Shown piece by piece: positions 22,798 through 32,082 of a DNA stretch of 32,305 nucleotides. This stretch comes from Pseudomonadota bacterium (lineage in GTDB: Bacteria; Pseudomonadota; Alphaproteobacteria; Rhodospirillales; 2-02-FULL-58-16). The DNA is taken from assembly GCA_022545455.1 (NCBI GenBank), contig JACZQZ010000014.1:1-32305 (forward strand). Direction: 5' to 3'. Each line of letters begins with the position of its first letter. The stretch's first letter is position 1. The notes under the pieces were generated by a model, which was given only the letters and a program-made list of their open reading frames with translations, was not told the origin of the DNA and did not search any database. Made by a program: the position numbers and the translations under genes.

Positions 22798-23619
22798 CTA
22801 CAGCCCCCCGCCCGGCTCGCCGAGGAAGCGTGCGCTCATTTCGCCGGTCAGGAAGTCGAAGGCCTCGTCCACCGAATCGGTGCGCGTGAAAAGGTCCAGG
22901 TCCTCGGCGTCGATGGTGCCGTAGCGGACCAGGGCGTCGAAGTCGATCACGTCGTCCCAGAACGTCTTGCCGTACATCACGATGGGGATCTTCTTGTTCA
23001 GCTTGCGGGTCTGGATCAGGGTCATGATCTCGAAAAACTCGTCCAGGGTGCCGAAGCCGCCGGGGAAGATCACCAGCGCCTTGGCGAGGTAGATGAACCA
23101 GAACTTGCGCATGAAGAAGTAGTGGAACTCGAACGACAGCTCGCGGGTGATGAACGGGTTGTCGTGGGGTTCGCCGGGGATGGAGATGGTGAGGCCGACG
23201 TTCATGCCCTTGGCCTCGGAGGCGCCCCGGTTGGCGGCCTCCATGATTCCGGGGCCGCCGCCGGTGCACACCACGAAGCGCCGCCGCCGCCCCTTGAGGC
23301 CCTTGGACCATTCGGTCAGGCGCCTGGCCAGCTCCCGGGCGTCCTCGTAATAGCGGGACATGGCGAGCCACTTCTCGGCCGCCGCCACGTCGCCGCCGTC
23401 GGTGCGCGCCGCCTCCAGCCGCGCCTGGGCGTCGTCGCGCGGCGGGATGCGCGCCGAGCCGAAGAAGACGATGGTGTCGCTGACTTCCAAGTCCTCGAAG
23501 CGGGCGTCCGGCTCCAGGTATTCCGACAGGATGCGCAGCGGCCTGGCGTCCCGGCTGTTCAGGAAGGGCACGTTCCTATAGGCCTTTACCGGCCCGTCCT
23601 CGGTCATGATCCGTCCCAT
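22798..23619 (-). CDS. LOG family protein (TIGR00730-type)
   Basis: A 273-residue Rossmann-fold protein with the two family motifs, GGGPGIMEAANRGASEA and PGGFGTLDEFFEIMTL. LOG proteins are cytokinin riboside 5'-monophosphate phosphoribohydrolases in plants and some bacteria; many bacterial members act as nucleotide-5'-monophosphate nucleosidases (PpnN-like). The role here is not decided by sequence. A second start (MTEDG) lies four codons in and is equally plausible. It is convergent with ilvE and follows moaE by 30 bp. Confidence 0.9.
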   Translation of the reverse strand: MGRIMTEDGPVKAYRNVPFLNSRDARPLRILSEYLEPDARFEDLEVSDTIVFFGSARIPPRDDAQARLEAARTDGGDVAAAEKWLAMSRYYEDARELARRLTEWSKGLKGRRRRFVVCTGGGPGIMEAANRGASEAKGMNVGLTISIPGEPHDNPFITRELSFEFHYFFMRKFWFIYLAKALVIFPGGFGTLDEFFEIMTLIQTRKLNKKIPIVMYGKTFWDDVIDFDALVRYGTIDAEDLDLFTRTDSVDEAFDFLTGEMSARFLGEPGGGL

Positions 23620-23649
23620 CCAGCGTCGAAGGGAGGCACCGGGCGGCGC

Positions 23650-24114
23650 CTATTCCGCCGCCTTGCCGCGGCGCCAGCGCCGCGTCGCATGGTCGTCGGA
23701 GGCGCGGGCCTCCACCCACCGGGTCTCGTCCCCGGTGTCCTCGCGCTTCCAGAACGGGGCCTTGGTCTTGAGCCAGTCGATGAGGAATTGACAGGCCTCG
23801 AAGGCCGCCTGGCGGTGGGCCGAGGCCACGGCCACGAGCACGATGGCATCGCCGGGCTCGAGCCGGCCGTACCGGTGGATGATCAGGGAGTCTTCCAGCG
23901 GCCAGCGGCCGCGCGCCTCCGCCTCGATGGCGGCCAGCGCCTTCTCGGTCATGGCCGGGTAATGCTCGAGGGTCATCGCCGCCACCGGCTGGTCCCCCGC
24001 CACGTCGCGGACCAGGCCGACGAAGGCGCACACGCCGCCGATCCCGTGGTTGCCCTCGGTCATGCGCGCCACCTCGGCGCCCAGGTCGAATTTCTCGCGC
24101 TGCACGCGGATCAT
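23650..24114 (-). CDS. moaE: Molybdopterin synthase catalytic subunit MoaE
   Basis: With MoaD it converts cyclic pyranopterin monophosphate into molybdopterin. The 154-residue protein shows GGVCAFVGLVRD, LEHYPAMTEKAL, IIHRYGRLEPGDAIVLVAVA, SAHRQAAFEACQFLIDWLKT and the active-site lysines in LKTKAPFWKRE. Length and motifs are standard. It begins 13 bp downstream of moaD and belongs to the moeA-moaD-moaE run. Confidence 0.96.
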   Translation of the reverse strand: MIRVQREKFDLGAEVARMTEGNHGIGGVCAFVGLVRDVAGDQPVAAMTLEHYPAMTEKALAAIEAEARGRWPLEDSLIIHRYGRLEPGDAIVLVAVASAHRQAAFEACQFLIDWLKTKAPFWKREDTGDETRWVEARASDDHATRRWRRGKAAE

Positions 24115-24127
24115 GGCCTCACGCTCG

Positions 24128-24379
24128 CTAGCCGCCGGTCACCGGCGGGAACAGGGCGACCTCGTCCTCCTCCGCCACGGGATGGTCCAGTGTAACATAT
24201 TCCTGGTTGACCGCGACGCGCACCACCGAGAGGTCGGCGAAGGCTTCGGCATATCCGCCGCCGCGGCCCTTGAGCCAGTCGATCAGGCCGCGCACGTCCT
24301 TCACCTCGGGGGGCGGGGTCACCTCTTCCTCGCCGACGCCGGCCTTCTCGCGCATCCAGGCGAAGTAGACGATCTTCAT
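24128..24379 (-). CDS. moaD: Molybdopterin synthase sulfur carrier subunit MoaD
   Basis: An 83-residue ubiquitin-fold protein beginning MKIVYFAWMREKAGVGEEEV and ending VTGG. The terminal double glycine is the site of thiocarboxylate formation needed for sulfur transfer to molybdopterin. Its start codon overlaps the moeA stop (ATGA), indicating translational coupling. Confidence 0.95.
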   Translation of the reverse strand: MKIVYFAWMREKAGVGEEEVTPPPEVKDVRGLIDWLKGRGGGYAEAFADLSVVRVAVNQEYVTLDHPVAEEDEVALFPPVTGG

Positions 24380-25632
24380 CGGGTCACCTCGGCGAAGGGA
24401 AGGAAATCAACCATGGTTCCCTCGACCAGGGCGCCCTGGTCCTCGGGCAGTTCGATCAGGCCATCCGATTCCACCATCGAGGTGAGGATGCCGGCGCCCG
24501 CGGCGGGGTGCTTGATCGCGGTCACGCCGCCGTCGGCGTCGGTCACCAGACGGGCGCGCAGCCATTCGCGTCGGCCCAGCTTCTTCTTGAAGTCGAAGCC
24601 GGCGCGGACCCGGAAACGGGGCGGTTCGATGTCCGAGCGCCCGGACAGCAGAAGCACCACGGGCCGCGCGATGCACATGAAGGTGACCATGACCGCCACC
24701 GGATTGCCGGGGAGCCCGACGAAGGCGGTCTCGCCCACGGTGCCGAGCGCGATGGGACGGCCCGGCTTGATGGCCAGGCGCCAGAAGTGGAGGGTGCCCA
24801 GGGATTCGACGGCCTCCTTGACGTGGTCCTCCTCGCCCCGCGACATGCCGCCCGAGGTGATGATGAGGTCGTGTGCGTCCGCCGCCCCGGCCAGGGCGTC
24901 GCGGATGGCGTCCACGGTGTCGGGCAGGATGCCCAGGTCCGTGACCGCGCACCCCAGACCTTCCAGAAGCCCCATGATGGTGTAGCGGTTGGCGTCGAAA
25001 ATGCACCCGGGCGGCGCCTCGCCGCCGGGGTCGTACACCTCGTCGCCGGTGGACAGCACGGCCGTCCTGAGCCGCCGGCGGACCGTGATCTCGGAACGGC
25101 CGACCGACGCGGCCAGGCCGATCTCCTGGGCCCTGAGAGGCCGCCCCGAGCGGATGATCACGGTGCCGGCCCGGACATCCTCGCCGCGGAAGCGCCGGTT
25201 GGCGCCGCGCGTGATTCCGGGCTTGAGGATCACGTGTTCCCCGTCGGTTTCGCAGCTCTCCTCCATGAACACCGTGTCCGGCCCTTCCGGCATCAGCCCG
25301 CCGGTGAAAACGCGCAAGGCCTCGCCGCGCCGCGCCGCGCGGTCCAGGGGATGGCCGGCGGTGATGCGCCCGGTCACCGGCAGCCGCGTCCCGGTGTCTG
25401 TCTTCAGGTCGTCGAAGAACACGGCATATCCGTCCACCGCCGTGTTGTCGTGGGGCGGCACGTCGCGCGGCGCCACCACGTCCTCGGCCAGCGTGCGCAT
25501 CAGGGCGGCGCGCAAGGAAACGGTCTCGGTGCCGGTCACCGGGCTCAGCCTGGCCGCCAGCATGGACAGCGCATCGCCGAGCGGCGTCAACTCGGCGCCG
25601 AAGGCGAAACAGTCGTCCTTAAACGAGCCCAT
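24376..25632 (-). CDS. moeA: Molybdopterin molybdenumtransferase MoeA
   Basis: Inserts molybdate into adenylylated molybdopterin. Starting at MGSFKDDCFAF gives 418 residues, the normal length, and overlaps the mobB 3' end by 14 bp; an ATG at 25689 would add 19 residues. Seen are PPHDNTAVDGYAVFF, VFTGGLMPEGPDTVFMEE, LSTGDEVYDPG, ITSGGMSRGEEDHVKEAV, GLPGNPVAVMVTF and a C-terminal MoeA domain IV with LPEDQGALVEGTMVDFLPF. It is tightly coupled to moaD. Confidence 0.96.
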   Translation of the reverse strand: MGSFKDDCFAFGAELTPLGDALSMLAARLSPVTGTETVSLRAALMRTLAEDVVAPRDVPPHDNTAVDGYAVFFDDLKTDTGTRLPVTGRITAGHPLDRAARRGEALRVFTGGLMPEGPDTVFMEESCETDGEHVILKPGITRGANRRFRGEDVRAGTVIIRSGRPLRAQEIGLAASVGRSEITVRRRLRTAVLSTGDEVYDPGGEAPPGCIFDANRYTIMGLLEGLGCAVTDLGILPDTVDAIRDALAGAADAHDLIITSGGMSRGEEDHVKEAVESLGTLHFWRLAIKPGRPIALGTVGETAFVGLPGNPVAVMVTFMCIARPVVLLLSGRSDIEPPRFRVRAGFDFKKKLGRREWLRARLVTDADGGVTAIKHPAAGAGILTSMVESDGLIELPEDQGALVEGTMVDFLPFAEVTR

Positions 25633-26140
25633 CCTCGCTCTTCCCCCCCAGCCCGCAGTGCTCGACGATGAAATCGGCGATTCCGGCAACGTCGTTGAGA
25701 TCGAGCACCGGCACGGGCGCGTCGGGCAGGGGTCCGTCGCTGGCCACCGCCAGCACGGTCGGGTCTTCCCCGCACAGGAGCGCCTTGCCGTTGGCGGCGC
25801 GGTAGACCTCGACCTTGGGGTGGCGGTGGCGCTTGAATCCCTCGATGAGCACCAGGTCGCACGGCGCCATGCGCCCGATCAGCACGTCCATGTCGGGCTC
25901 GGGATTGTCGCGGACCTCGTGCAACAGCGCCCAGCGCGCCGAGGACGCCAGCAGCACCTCACTGGCCCCGGCGCGGCGGTGCTCGTAGGAATCCTTTCCC
26001 GGCCGGTCGATGTCGAAGTTGTGGTGGGTGTGCTTCATGGTCGACACCCTGAGACCGCGGCCGATCAACTCGGGCAACAGCTTGACCACGAGGGTCGTCT
26101 TGCCGCTGCCGCTCCATCCCACCACGCCGAAGGTCTTCAT
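25619..26140 (-). CDS. mobB: Molybdopterin-guanine dinucleotide biosynthesis adaptor MobB
   Basis: A 173-residue P-loop GTPase with Walker A GWSGSGKTTLVVKLL, the KHTHHNFDIDRPGKDSYEHR segment, RAGASEVLLAS, and the Walker B-like DLVLIEGFKRHRHPKVEVYR. MobB assists MobA in making the guanine dinucleotide form of the cofactor used by DMSO-reductase-type enzymes. It heads the mobB-moeA-moaD-moaE run, 72 bp after pgsA. Confidence 0.95.
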   Translation of the reverse strand: MKTFGVVGWSGSGKTTLVVKLLPELIGRGLRVSTMKHTHHNFDIDRPGKDSYEHRRAGASEVLLASSARWALLHEVRDNPEPDMDVLIGRMAPCDLVLIEGFKRHRHPKVEVYRAANGKALLCGEDPTVLAVASDGPLPDAPVPVLDLNDVAGIADFIVEHCGLGGKSEDGLV

Positions 26141-26212
26141 CGGTGAACTCTCTCCTCCCCGGCCCGATACCGTGCCTGCAATCGACAGTAATTGGTCACG
26201 CGTCCCGGCAAA

Positions 26213-26833
26213 TCAACCGGTGTTTCCCGCCGGCTTGGCGGCCTTCACGGCCTTGCGCTCGGCCGGCGTGTCGGTTTCGGTGATGTGCTTCAACCCGGCG
26301 CGCAGGTAATCGTACCCGGTGATCATGGTCAGGATCGCCGCCGCCCACAGGCCGAAGACGCCGATTTCGGTGGTGGTGACGGGGCCGAAATCGGGACCCG
26401 TCGGGCCGACGATGAGGAACCCCAGCGTCACCATCTGCACCGTCGTCTTCCACTTGGCCAGACGGGTCACGGGGACGCCCACCCGGATCTCGGCGAGGAA
26501 CTCGCGCAGCCCCGAAACCAGGATCTCGCGGCACAGGATGACCGCCGCCGGCAACAGGGTGAGCCCGCCGATGTGGTCGAACCCGACCACGCTGAGCAGC
26601 ACCGACGCCACCAACAGCTTGTCCGCCACGGGGTCGAGGAATCGCCCGAAGGTAGACTGCTGGCCCCGGACGCGGGCGATGTAGCCGTCGAAAAAGTCGG
26701 TGACGCAGGCATAGGTATACGCCGCCAGGGCCAGCCAGTTGCCCAAGGGAGGACCCATGAACAGCAGCCCGACAACCACGGGAATGGCGACAATCCGTGT
26801 GATGGTCAGGATATTGGGCAGGTTAATCGGCAT
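26213..26833 (-). CDS. pgsA: CDP-diacylglycerol-glycerol-3-phosphate 3-phosphatidyltransferase
   Basis: Makes phosphatidylglycerol phosphate in the inner membrane, committing lipid flux to phosphatidylglycerol. From MPINLPNILTITRI the product is 206 residues; the frame is open for 14 more codons but this is the family start. The CDP-alcohol phosphotransferase motif is visible as TDFFDGYIAR, then TFGRFLDPVADKLL, with the essential Asp residues, and four to five hydrophobic helices follow. It ends in a charged tail. It lies 48 bp after uvrC, a neighbourhood conserved in alphaproteobacteria. Confidence 0.95.
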   Translation of the reverse strand: MPINLPNILTITRIVAIPVVVGLLFMGPPLGNWLALAAYTYACVTDFFDGYIARVRGQQSTFGRFLDPVADKLLVASVLLSVVGFDHIGGLTLLPAAVILCREILVSGLREFLAEIRVGVPVTRLAKWKTTVQMVTLGFLIVGPTGPDFGPVTTTEIGVFGLWAAAILTMITGYDYLRAGLKHITETDTPAERKAVKAAKPAGNTG

Positions 26834-26881
26834 GGCGTGTTCCGGATCATCGCGCCGCCGCGGACGGCGCGCCACCGTATT

Positions 26882-28804
26882 TTAGCCCCGGGGATGAAAC
26901 CAGTCATAGATGTTATTGGCCATCGCCGTGCTGATGCCCTCCACGGCCTCCAGGTCGGCGCGGCCGGCCTGGGCGACGGCACGCGCCGCGCCGAAGTGGT
27001 GCAACAAAGCCTTCTTGCGCTTGGCGCCGATGCCGGGAATGGCATCCAGCGCCGAGCGGGCCAGCCTCTTGGTCCGCTTCGCCCGGTGCGCGCCGATGGC
27101 AAAGCGGTGCGCCTCGTCCCTCAAGCGCTGTAAGAAATATAGGATGGGGTCGCGCGAGTCCAAGGTGACGGGCGCGCGGCCGGGCAGGAATATACGCTCG
27201 CGCCCGGCCTTGCGCCTCCGCCCTTTGGCGATGGCGGCCACCGCCACGTCGTCGATCCCCAGCTCCTGGAACACGTCCAGCGCAACACTTAGCTGGCCCG
27301 CCCCGCCGTCGATGAGGACCAGGTCCGGCCACTGGCCGCCCGTCCGGTCCGGAGTCTCCTTCAGGGCGCGGGAGAACCGGCGGGTGAGCACCTCGCGCAT
27401 CATGGCGTAATCGTCGCCCGGGGAAAATCCGCCGCCGCCGGCGTCTCCCCCGGCGGCGGCGCCGCGGATGGTGAACTTTCGGTACGCGTTTTTCATCAGG
27501 CCCTTGGGTCCGGCGACGATCATGGCGCCGACGGCCTGGGCGCCGGAGACATGGCTGTTGTCGAAGACCTCGATGCGCTCGGGCGGCGCCTCCAGGTCCA
27601 GGGTCCGCGACAGGCCCTCGAGCAGCCGGCGCTGGGAGGCGCTCTCCGCCAGGCGCCGGCCCAGGCCGTCGCGGGCGTTGGCCGTGGCGTGCGCCACCAG
27701 TTGACGCTTCGCTCCCCGCTGCGGACACGTAAGCCGAACCCGGCGCCCGGCGCGCACGGACAGGGCTTCGGCCAGCACCGCCTGGTTCGCCGGGCGATGG
27801 CTGACCAGCACCAGCCGGGGCGGCAGCTTGTCTTCATAGAACTGGCCGATGAAGGCCTCCAGCACGCGGGTGGCATCGTCGTCGCGGGCGTGGCTGGGAA
27901 AGTACGCGCGGTTGCCGAAGTTGCGCCCCGCCCGGAAGAAGAACACCTGGATGCAGGTGTGCCCGCCCGCCTGGTGGGCGGCGATCACGTCTGCCTCCCC
28001 GATGCCGGCCAGATTGATGTCCTGGTGGGCCTGGATGCGCGTCAGTGCGCCGATGCGGTCGCGGTATTCGGCCGCCTTTTCGAAGGCCAGGGCATCGCTC
28101 GCGTCCTGCATGCGCCGGGCCAGGGTGTGCTGGATCTCCCGGCTTTCCCCGCGCAGAAAGGCGCGGGCCTGATCCACCAGGAGCCCGTAATCGGCCTCGT
28201 CGATCTTGCCCACGCACGGCGCGCAGCAGCGCTTGATCTGATACAGCAGACAGGGCCGGGTGCGGCCCGCAAACACCGAATCCGTGCACGATCTGAGAAG
28301 GAACGCCCGCTGCAGCACGGTCAGGGTCTGGTTCACCGCCCCGGCCGAGGCGAAGGGTCCGAAGTACTCGCCCTTGCGGCTGCGGGCGCCGCGGTGCTTC
28401 ACAATCTGGGGGAACGGATGGTGCCCGGTCAGCAGGATGGAGGGAAAGGACTTGTCGTCGCGCAGCAGGATGTTATAGCGCGGCGCGAAGCGCTTGATCA
28501 GGTTGGCCTCCAGAAGCAGGGCCTCGGCCTCGGTATGGGTGGTGACGAACTCCATGGCCGCCGTTTCCGCCACCATGCGCCGCATCCGGGTGGACATGCG
28601 CGCCACCTTGGTGTAGCTGGCCACCCGCTTTTTCAGGTTCTTGGCCTTGCCCACGTAAAGGACGTCGCCCGCGGCATTGATCATCCGGTATACGCCGGGA
28701 CCCGAGGGCAGGGTCCCGAGATGGGACTCGATGACGGCGCCGCCGGCGGCAAGCGACGGGCCGCCGGACGCCGTCGGGGTGTCGATGTGCCGCTGCGCGC
28801 CCAT
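26882..28804 (-). CDS. uvrC: Excinuclease ABC subunit C
   Basis: The dual-incision nuclease of nucleotide excision repair, 640 residues. The N-terminal GIY-YIG nuclease shows [20 protein letters not shown]. The Cys-rich region follows ([27 protein letters not shown]), then the UVR motif ([20 protein letters not shown]), the RNase H-like C-terminal nuclease ([48 protein letters not shown]) and two helix-hairpin-helix motifs ([39 protein letters not shown]). A 20-residue N-terminal extension before [15 protein letters not shown] is atypical but shared by some relatives. Confidence 0.97.
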   Translation of the reverse strand: MGAQRHIDTPTASGGPSLAAGGAVIESHLGTLPSGPGVYRMINAAGDVLYVGKAKNLKKRVASYTKVARMSTRMRRMVAETAAMEFVTTHTEAEALLLEANLIKRFAPRYNILLRDDKSFPSILLTGHHPFPQIVKHRGARSRKGEYFGPFASAGAVNQTLTVLQRAFLLRSCTDSVFAGRTRPCLLYQIKRCCAPCVGKIDEADYGLLVDQARAFLRGESREIQHTLARRMQDASDALAFEKAAEYRDRIGALTRIQAHQDINLAGIGEADVIAAHQAGGHTCIQVFFFRAGRNFGNRAYFPSHARDDDATRVLEAFIGQFYEDKLPPRLVLVSHRPANQAVLAEALSVRAGRRVRLTCPQRGAKRQLVAHATANARDGLGRRLAESASQRRLLEGLSRTLDLEAPPERIEVFDNSHVSGAQAVGAMIVAGPKGLMKNAYRKFTIRGAAAGGDAGGGGFSPGDDYAMMREVLTRRFSRALKETPDRTGGQWPDLVLIDGGAGQLSVALDVFQELGIDDVAVAAIAKGRRRKAGRERIFLPGRAPVTLDSRDPILYFLQRLRDEAHRFAIGAHRAKRTKRLARSALDAIPGIGAKRKKALLHHFGAARAVAQAGRADLEAVEGISTAMANNIYDWFHPRG

Positions 28805-29289
28805 ACCGGCTATGTGGCCGAAGGCGTGATCGGCGTCAATGCGGGCCTATCCATTCGCATGGGTCATCGGCAAAAGCCAACTCGTGGCCAACTATCCACG
28901 ATTCCTGTGGGTAAGTCTGTTGAAAATTCCGCCCCCTCGTTCAAAGCTCCATGAAAACCGCCGTTTTCCTCACTTTGCACAAAAATTAGGCAGTTCCATA
29001 ATGCATTGATTTAAATAAGGAATATTCGACCCGTCCGGCCAACAAAAATCCCCGGCGACCGTTCGGGGCGCCGTCGAATCGGTCAGCGAACGGCTTGGTA
29101 CCCTGTGCAAAACTCGGACGCCCCTGATCAGTAAACCCCTTTTCTGCAATGGCTTGTGGGACATTGTGAAAGCGCAAACACATACCTTCGTATTAGCCGT
29201 TCGAATACGCCCCCCCTTGCGGCGTCCCGGAGGACACCCGTTGATACGGGCCGTGCCGGCGGGAACGGAGCGGCGCATGGTCGGGGCGG
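28805..29289. other. Gene-free region upstream of uvrC
   Basis: This 485-bp stretch holds no supported gene. It contains an inverted repeat GAAAAC-CGCC-GTTTTC (28953-28968), two near-consensus DnaA-box-like sites (CTATCCACG at 28891-28899 and CTGTGGGTAA at 28905-28914), and an AT-rich patch around 28976-29025. The uvrC promoter must be here, reading leftward. ORFs crossing it show no recognisable domains. Confidence 0.4.
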
Positions 29290-30066
29290 TCAATCCTCGG
29301 GGGCGGGGGTGTCGGTGCGCCGGCGCTGGGCCCAGCCCAAGTGCTGGCCGCCGTCGAGGGCGATCATCTGCCCGGTCATCGCCGGCGCCTGCAGAATGAA
29401 CCGCACGGCGTCTGCGATCTCCTCGGACAGGGTGCGGCGCGCCAGCGGCAGGGCCGCCCACTGGCGGGCGAACGTCTCGTCCGTCTGGCGCGCGTGGGGC
29501 AGGGTCGGACCCGGCCCCACCGCGTTGACGCGAATACGCGGGGCCAGCGCCTGGGCAAGGGTCCGCGTCAGCGTCCACAGCGCCGCCTTGCTGACCGTGT
29601 AGGTCGTGTAATAGGGGGTGAGGTTCCACACCCTCTGGTCGATGATGTTGATGACGTTGCCCTCGCCGTCGGCCGGCAGTTGCGCGGCGAAGGCCTGGGT
29701 CAGCACGAAAGGGGCGCGCAGGTTGACCTGCAAATTCGCATCCCAGGAGTCCCGGGTCGCGGTCTCGGGCGTGTCGATCTCGAACACGGACGCGTTGTTG
29801 ACCAGGCAGGTGAGCGGGCCGACCTCCTCGGCCGCACGCGGGACAAGCCGGAGGCCATCCTCTTCCCTGGCGAGATCGGCACCCACGGCCGCCGCCCGTC
29901 CGCCGCCGGCGGTGATTTCCTCGACCGTCTCGCGGGCCGCTTGCTCAGAGGTGTTGTAGTGGACGACCACGGACCAGCCGTGGGCCGCCAGGTCGAGCGC
30001 GATGGCGCGGCCAATGCGGCGGGCGCCGCCGGTGACCAGGGCGGCGGGATGGGGGCGCTCCGACAT
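29290..30066 (-). CDS. SDR family oxidoreductase (pteridine reductase/FolM-like)
   Basis: A 258-residue classical short-chain dehydrogenase. The cofactor loop reads VTGGARRIGRAIAL, the TGxxxRxG variant found in pteridine reductases and FolM, followed by LVNNASVFE and the catalytic Tyr/Lys in YTTYTVSKAALWTL. The usual Ser of IINIS-type strands is replaced in NVINIIDQRVWN, as in pteridine reductases. FolM reduces dihydromonapterin or dihydrofolate; this assignment is by motif, not proven. It lies downstream of the RppH-like gene on the same strand. Confidence 0.85.
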   Translation of the reverse strand: MSERPHPAALVTGGARRIGRAIALDLAAHGWSVVVHYNTSEQAARETVEEITAGGGRAAAVGADLAREEDGLRLVPRAAEEVGPLTCLVNNASVFEIDTPETATRDSWDANLQVNLRAPFVLTQAFAAQLPADGEGNVINIIDQRVWNLTPYYTTYTVSKAALWTLTRTLAQALAPRIRVNAVGPGPTLPHARQTDETFARQWAALPLARRTLSEEIADAVRFILQAPAMTGQMIALDGGQHLGWAQRRRTDTPAPED

Positions 30067-30200
30067 GCCGGGAGAATGGGCAATACCCGGCCCCGTTTCA
30101 AGGACCGCTTCCCGGGCGCTTCAGCCCGCGACCGGCACGGCGGCCAACGGGCCGGCCCCGAACGGGCCGCGTTCGCGATCAGAAGGAGGCTTGGGCGTTC

Positions 30201-30704
30201 CTATCCCGTCTCTTGCCGCGGACGGGCGGCCAGGTGACGGAACTCGGCGACAATGTTTTCATAAAGGGCGCGCTTGAAGGGAACGATCAGCCGGGGCAGG
30301 TCCTCCATCGCCACCCATTTGGCGTCGGTGAACTCCGGAGACGCGCTGGCGTTCAGGTCGATGTCCTCGTCCGCGCCGGTGAACCTGAGCGCGAACCACT
30401 TTTGCATCTGGCCGCGGTACCGTCCGCCCCACACCGTGTCCGCCAATTCGCCGGGCAGGTCGTAACACATCCAGTCTGCGCTTTCGGCGATGATTTCGGC
30501 CTTGTCCGTGCCGATCTCCTCGGCCAGTTCCCTGAGCACGGCCTGGCGCGGGGCCTCACCTTCCTCGATGCCGCCCTGGGGCAGTTGCCACGCCTCGCCG
30601 GGCGTGTCGATGCGCCGGGCGACGAACACCTTTCCCTCGGCGTTGAAGAGCACCGCCCCCACGCCCCTGCGGTAGGGCCGCCGGGGCGGGTCCTCCGATG
30701 TCAT
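30201..30704 (-). CDS. rppH: RNA pyrophosphohydrolase (RppH-type Nudix)
   Basis: A 167-residue Nudix hydrolase. The start region YRRGVGAVLFNAEGKVFVAR and the WQLPQGGIEEGE motif are typical of RppH/NudH, and the Nudix box reads GGIEEGEAPRQAVLRELAEE plus IG. RppH removes pyrophosphate from mRNA 5' ends to start decay; alphaproteobacterial relatives also act on diadenosine polyphosphates. FTDAKWVAMEDLPRLIVPFK completes the family pattern. Its start codon overlaps the preceding stop as ATGA, so it is translated with the polysaccharide deacetylase gene. Confidence 0.94.
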   Translation of the reverse strand: MTSEDPPRRPYRRGVGAVLFNAEGKVFVARRIDTPGEAWQLPQGGIEEGEAPRQAVLRELAEEIGTDKAEIIAESADWMCYDLPGELADTVWGGRYRGQMQKWFALRFTGADEDIDLNASASPEFTDAKWVAMEDLPRLIVPFKRALYENIVAEFRHLAARPRQETG

Positions 30705-32038
30705 CGCGTACGCTGCCGGAGCGCGACGGCGGAAACGGGGGCGAGGGCCAGGTTCTTGCCTTCCAGCGTGGCGGCCCACGCGGCGATACGCTCCAGGGTG
30801 GCGGGGTTGGGCGCGGCCATGGCCACGGCCGTGGTGCGTTTGCGGACGATGCCCTCGAGCTCGGCAAGCCGAATGTCGATGGAGGCCTTGGATGGGTCCT
30901 CGTCCAGGAGCAAATCGTTGGCCACGTGCGGCAGGCCGATCTCGGTGGCGATCTCCGGCGCCAGGGTCTTCGGCGTCCGCACCGCCTCGACGAACAACAG
31001 GCCCCGTTCCCTCAGCGCCTCGAGAACCGGACGCAACTGCTCCTCGGCGGTGGTGAACCCGGATCCCATGACGGTGACCACGCCGACGTAACCGGACAGC
31101 CGGCTGAGCACGAATTCCAGGCGCCGCAGGTTGTCCGCCGGGGCGAGCGAGGTCCTGAGCGCATACGGTCCGGGGTCGTGGACCGGGAAGTTGGCGGACT
31201 CCATGGGCAGGGACAGCAACACCTCGTGCCCCGCTTCCCGGGCCAGGGGAATCCAGTCGTCCAGACCCTTGGCATAGGGGTCGAAGGCCAGAGTCACCGA
31301 TCCCGGAAGCCGCGTGATGGCGGCCTCGGTGGCGGCCTGGCTCAGACCCAGGCCGGTGACGATGATGGCGATGCGCGGGCGTTCGTCGCGGGCGTCGAAG
31401 GGCCGGGCGTAGACTCGCCACGGCCGGCGGCCGTCGGCGCTGACCCGGGGCAGGGGACCGTAGGCGCCCTGTTCGACCAGGGCCGGATCCGGAACCCGGG
31501 CCAGCGGCGGCTCGACGGGCACCTCCGGCATGTTGGAAAACGCCACCAGCCTGACCGGCGAAACCACCACGCCCGTGTCCGGCCCCTCGGCATCGGCGCC
31601 TTCGCTGTCGCCGGCCACGGTGCCGTCCGGTTCCGCGGACGCCTGACGGTCCCCGGTCCCGGCGTCGCCCGGCGGCGTCAGGACGCCTTCGTCGGGGGCG
31701 CCGGCCAATGGGGGAATAGACAGCTCGACGCGGGGGACGCCCGGCTCGGGTCGATACCCGGAGTCCCCGGCGTCACTGCCCAGGAACATCCATCCGCCTA
31801 CGCCGATGACGGCGAGGGCGGCCGCGGAGGCCCCCGCCCCGACGATGATCAGGCGCCGCTTGCCGCCACCCGCGGAGTCCTGCGCCCCTTCCGCCGCATC
31901 CTCCTGGTCGTCACCGGCGGGCGCGCCGGGTTCATCTTCCGGTTCCCCGGAGTCCGCATCCTCGAGATCGTCGGCCTCGTCCTTCCGGCGCGCACCCTTG
32001 CCGAATCCCAGGCCCTTGAGAGAGAAGGGAAGTTTCAC
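30701..32038 (-). CDS. Divergent polysaccharide deacetylase family protein
   Basis: A 445-residue protein starting at GTG. It has an acidic low-complexity cytosolic segment (residues about 18-58), one transmembrane helix (about 62-86, IIVGAGASAAALAVIGVGGW), an acidic Pro/Gly linker, and a C-terminal periplasmic domain of the YibQ/DUF610 type (RIAIIVTGLGLSQAATEAAI, LPGSVTLAFDPYAKGLDDW, LLSLPMESANFPVHDPGPYA). In this family the metal-binding residues of true deacetylases are altered (IVTGLG where active enzymes have DDG-type motifs), so activity is uncertain. It sits between a CtpA-type protease and RppH, a common alphaproteobacterial order. Confidence 0.9.
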   Translation of the reverse strand: MKLPFSLKGLGFGKGARRKDEADDLEDADSGEPEDEPGAPAGDDQEDAAEGAQDSAGGGKRRLIIVGAGASAAALAVIGVGGWMFLGSDAGDSGYRPEPGVPRVELSIPPLAGAPDEGVLTPPGDAGTGDRQASAEPDGTVAGDSEGADAEGPDTGVVVSPVRLVAFSNMPEVPVEPPLARVPDPALVEQGAYGPLPRVSADGRRPWRVYARPFDARDERPRIAIIVTGLGLSQAATEAAITRLPGSVTLAFDPYAKGLDDWIPLAREAGHEVLLSLPMESANFPVHDPGPYALRTSLAPADNLRRLEFVLSRLSGYVGVVTVMGSGFTTAEEQLRPVLEALRERGLLFVEAVRTPKTLAPEIATEIGLPHVANDLLLDEDPSKASIDIRLAELEGIVRKRTTAVAMAAPNPATLERIAAWAATLEGKNLALAPVSAVALRQRTR

Positions 32039-32082
32039 ACCTGCACCTTTCCGGGCACTCCCGTCGAGTGGCTAGTGGACTG

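Noticed and set aside
22785-22798. GGGGGGCGCCCCCC palindrome as a terminator of the LOG gene
   Set aside because: It overlaps the end of the LOG coding sequence and has no T-tract after it on the minus strand.
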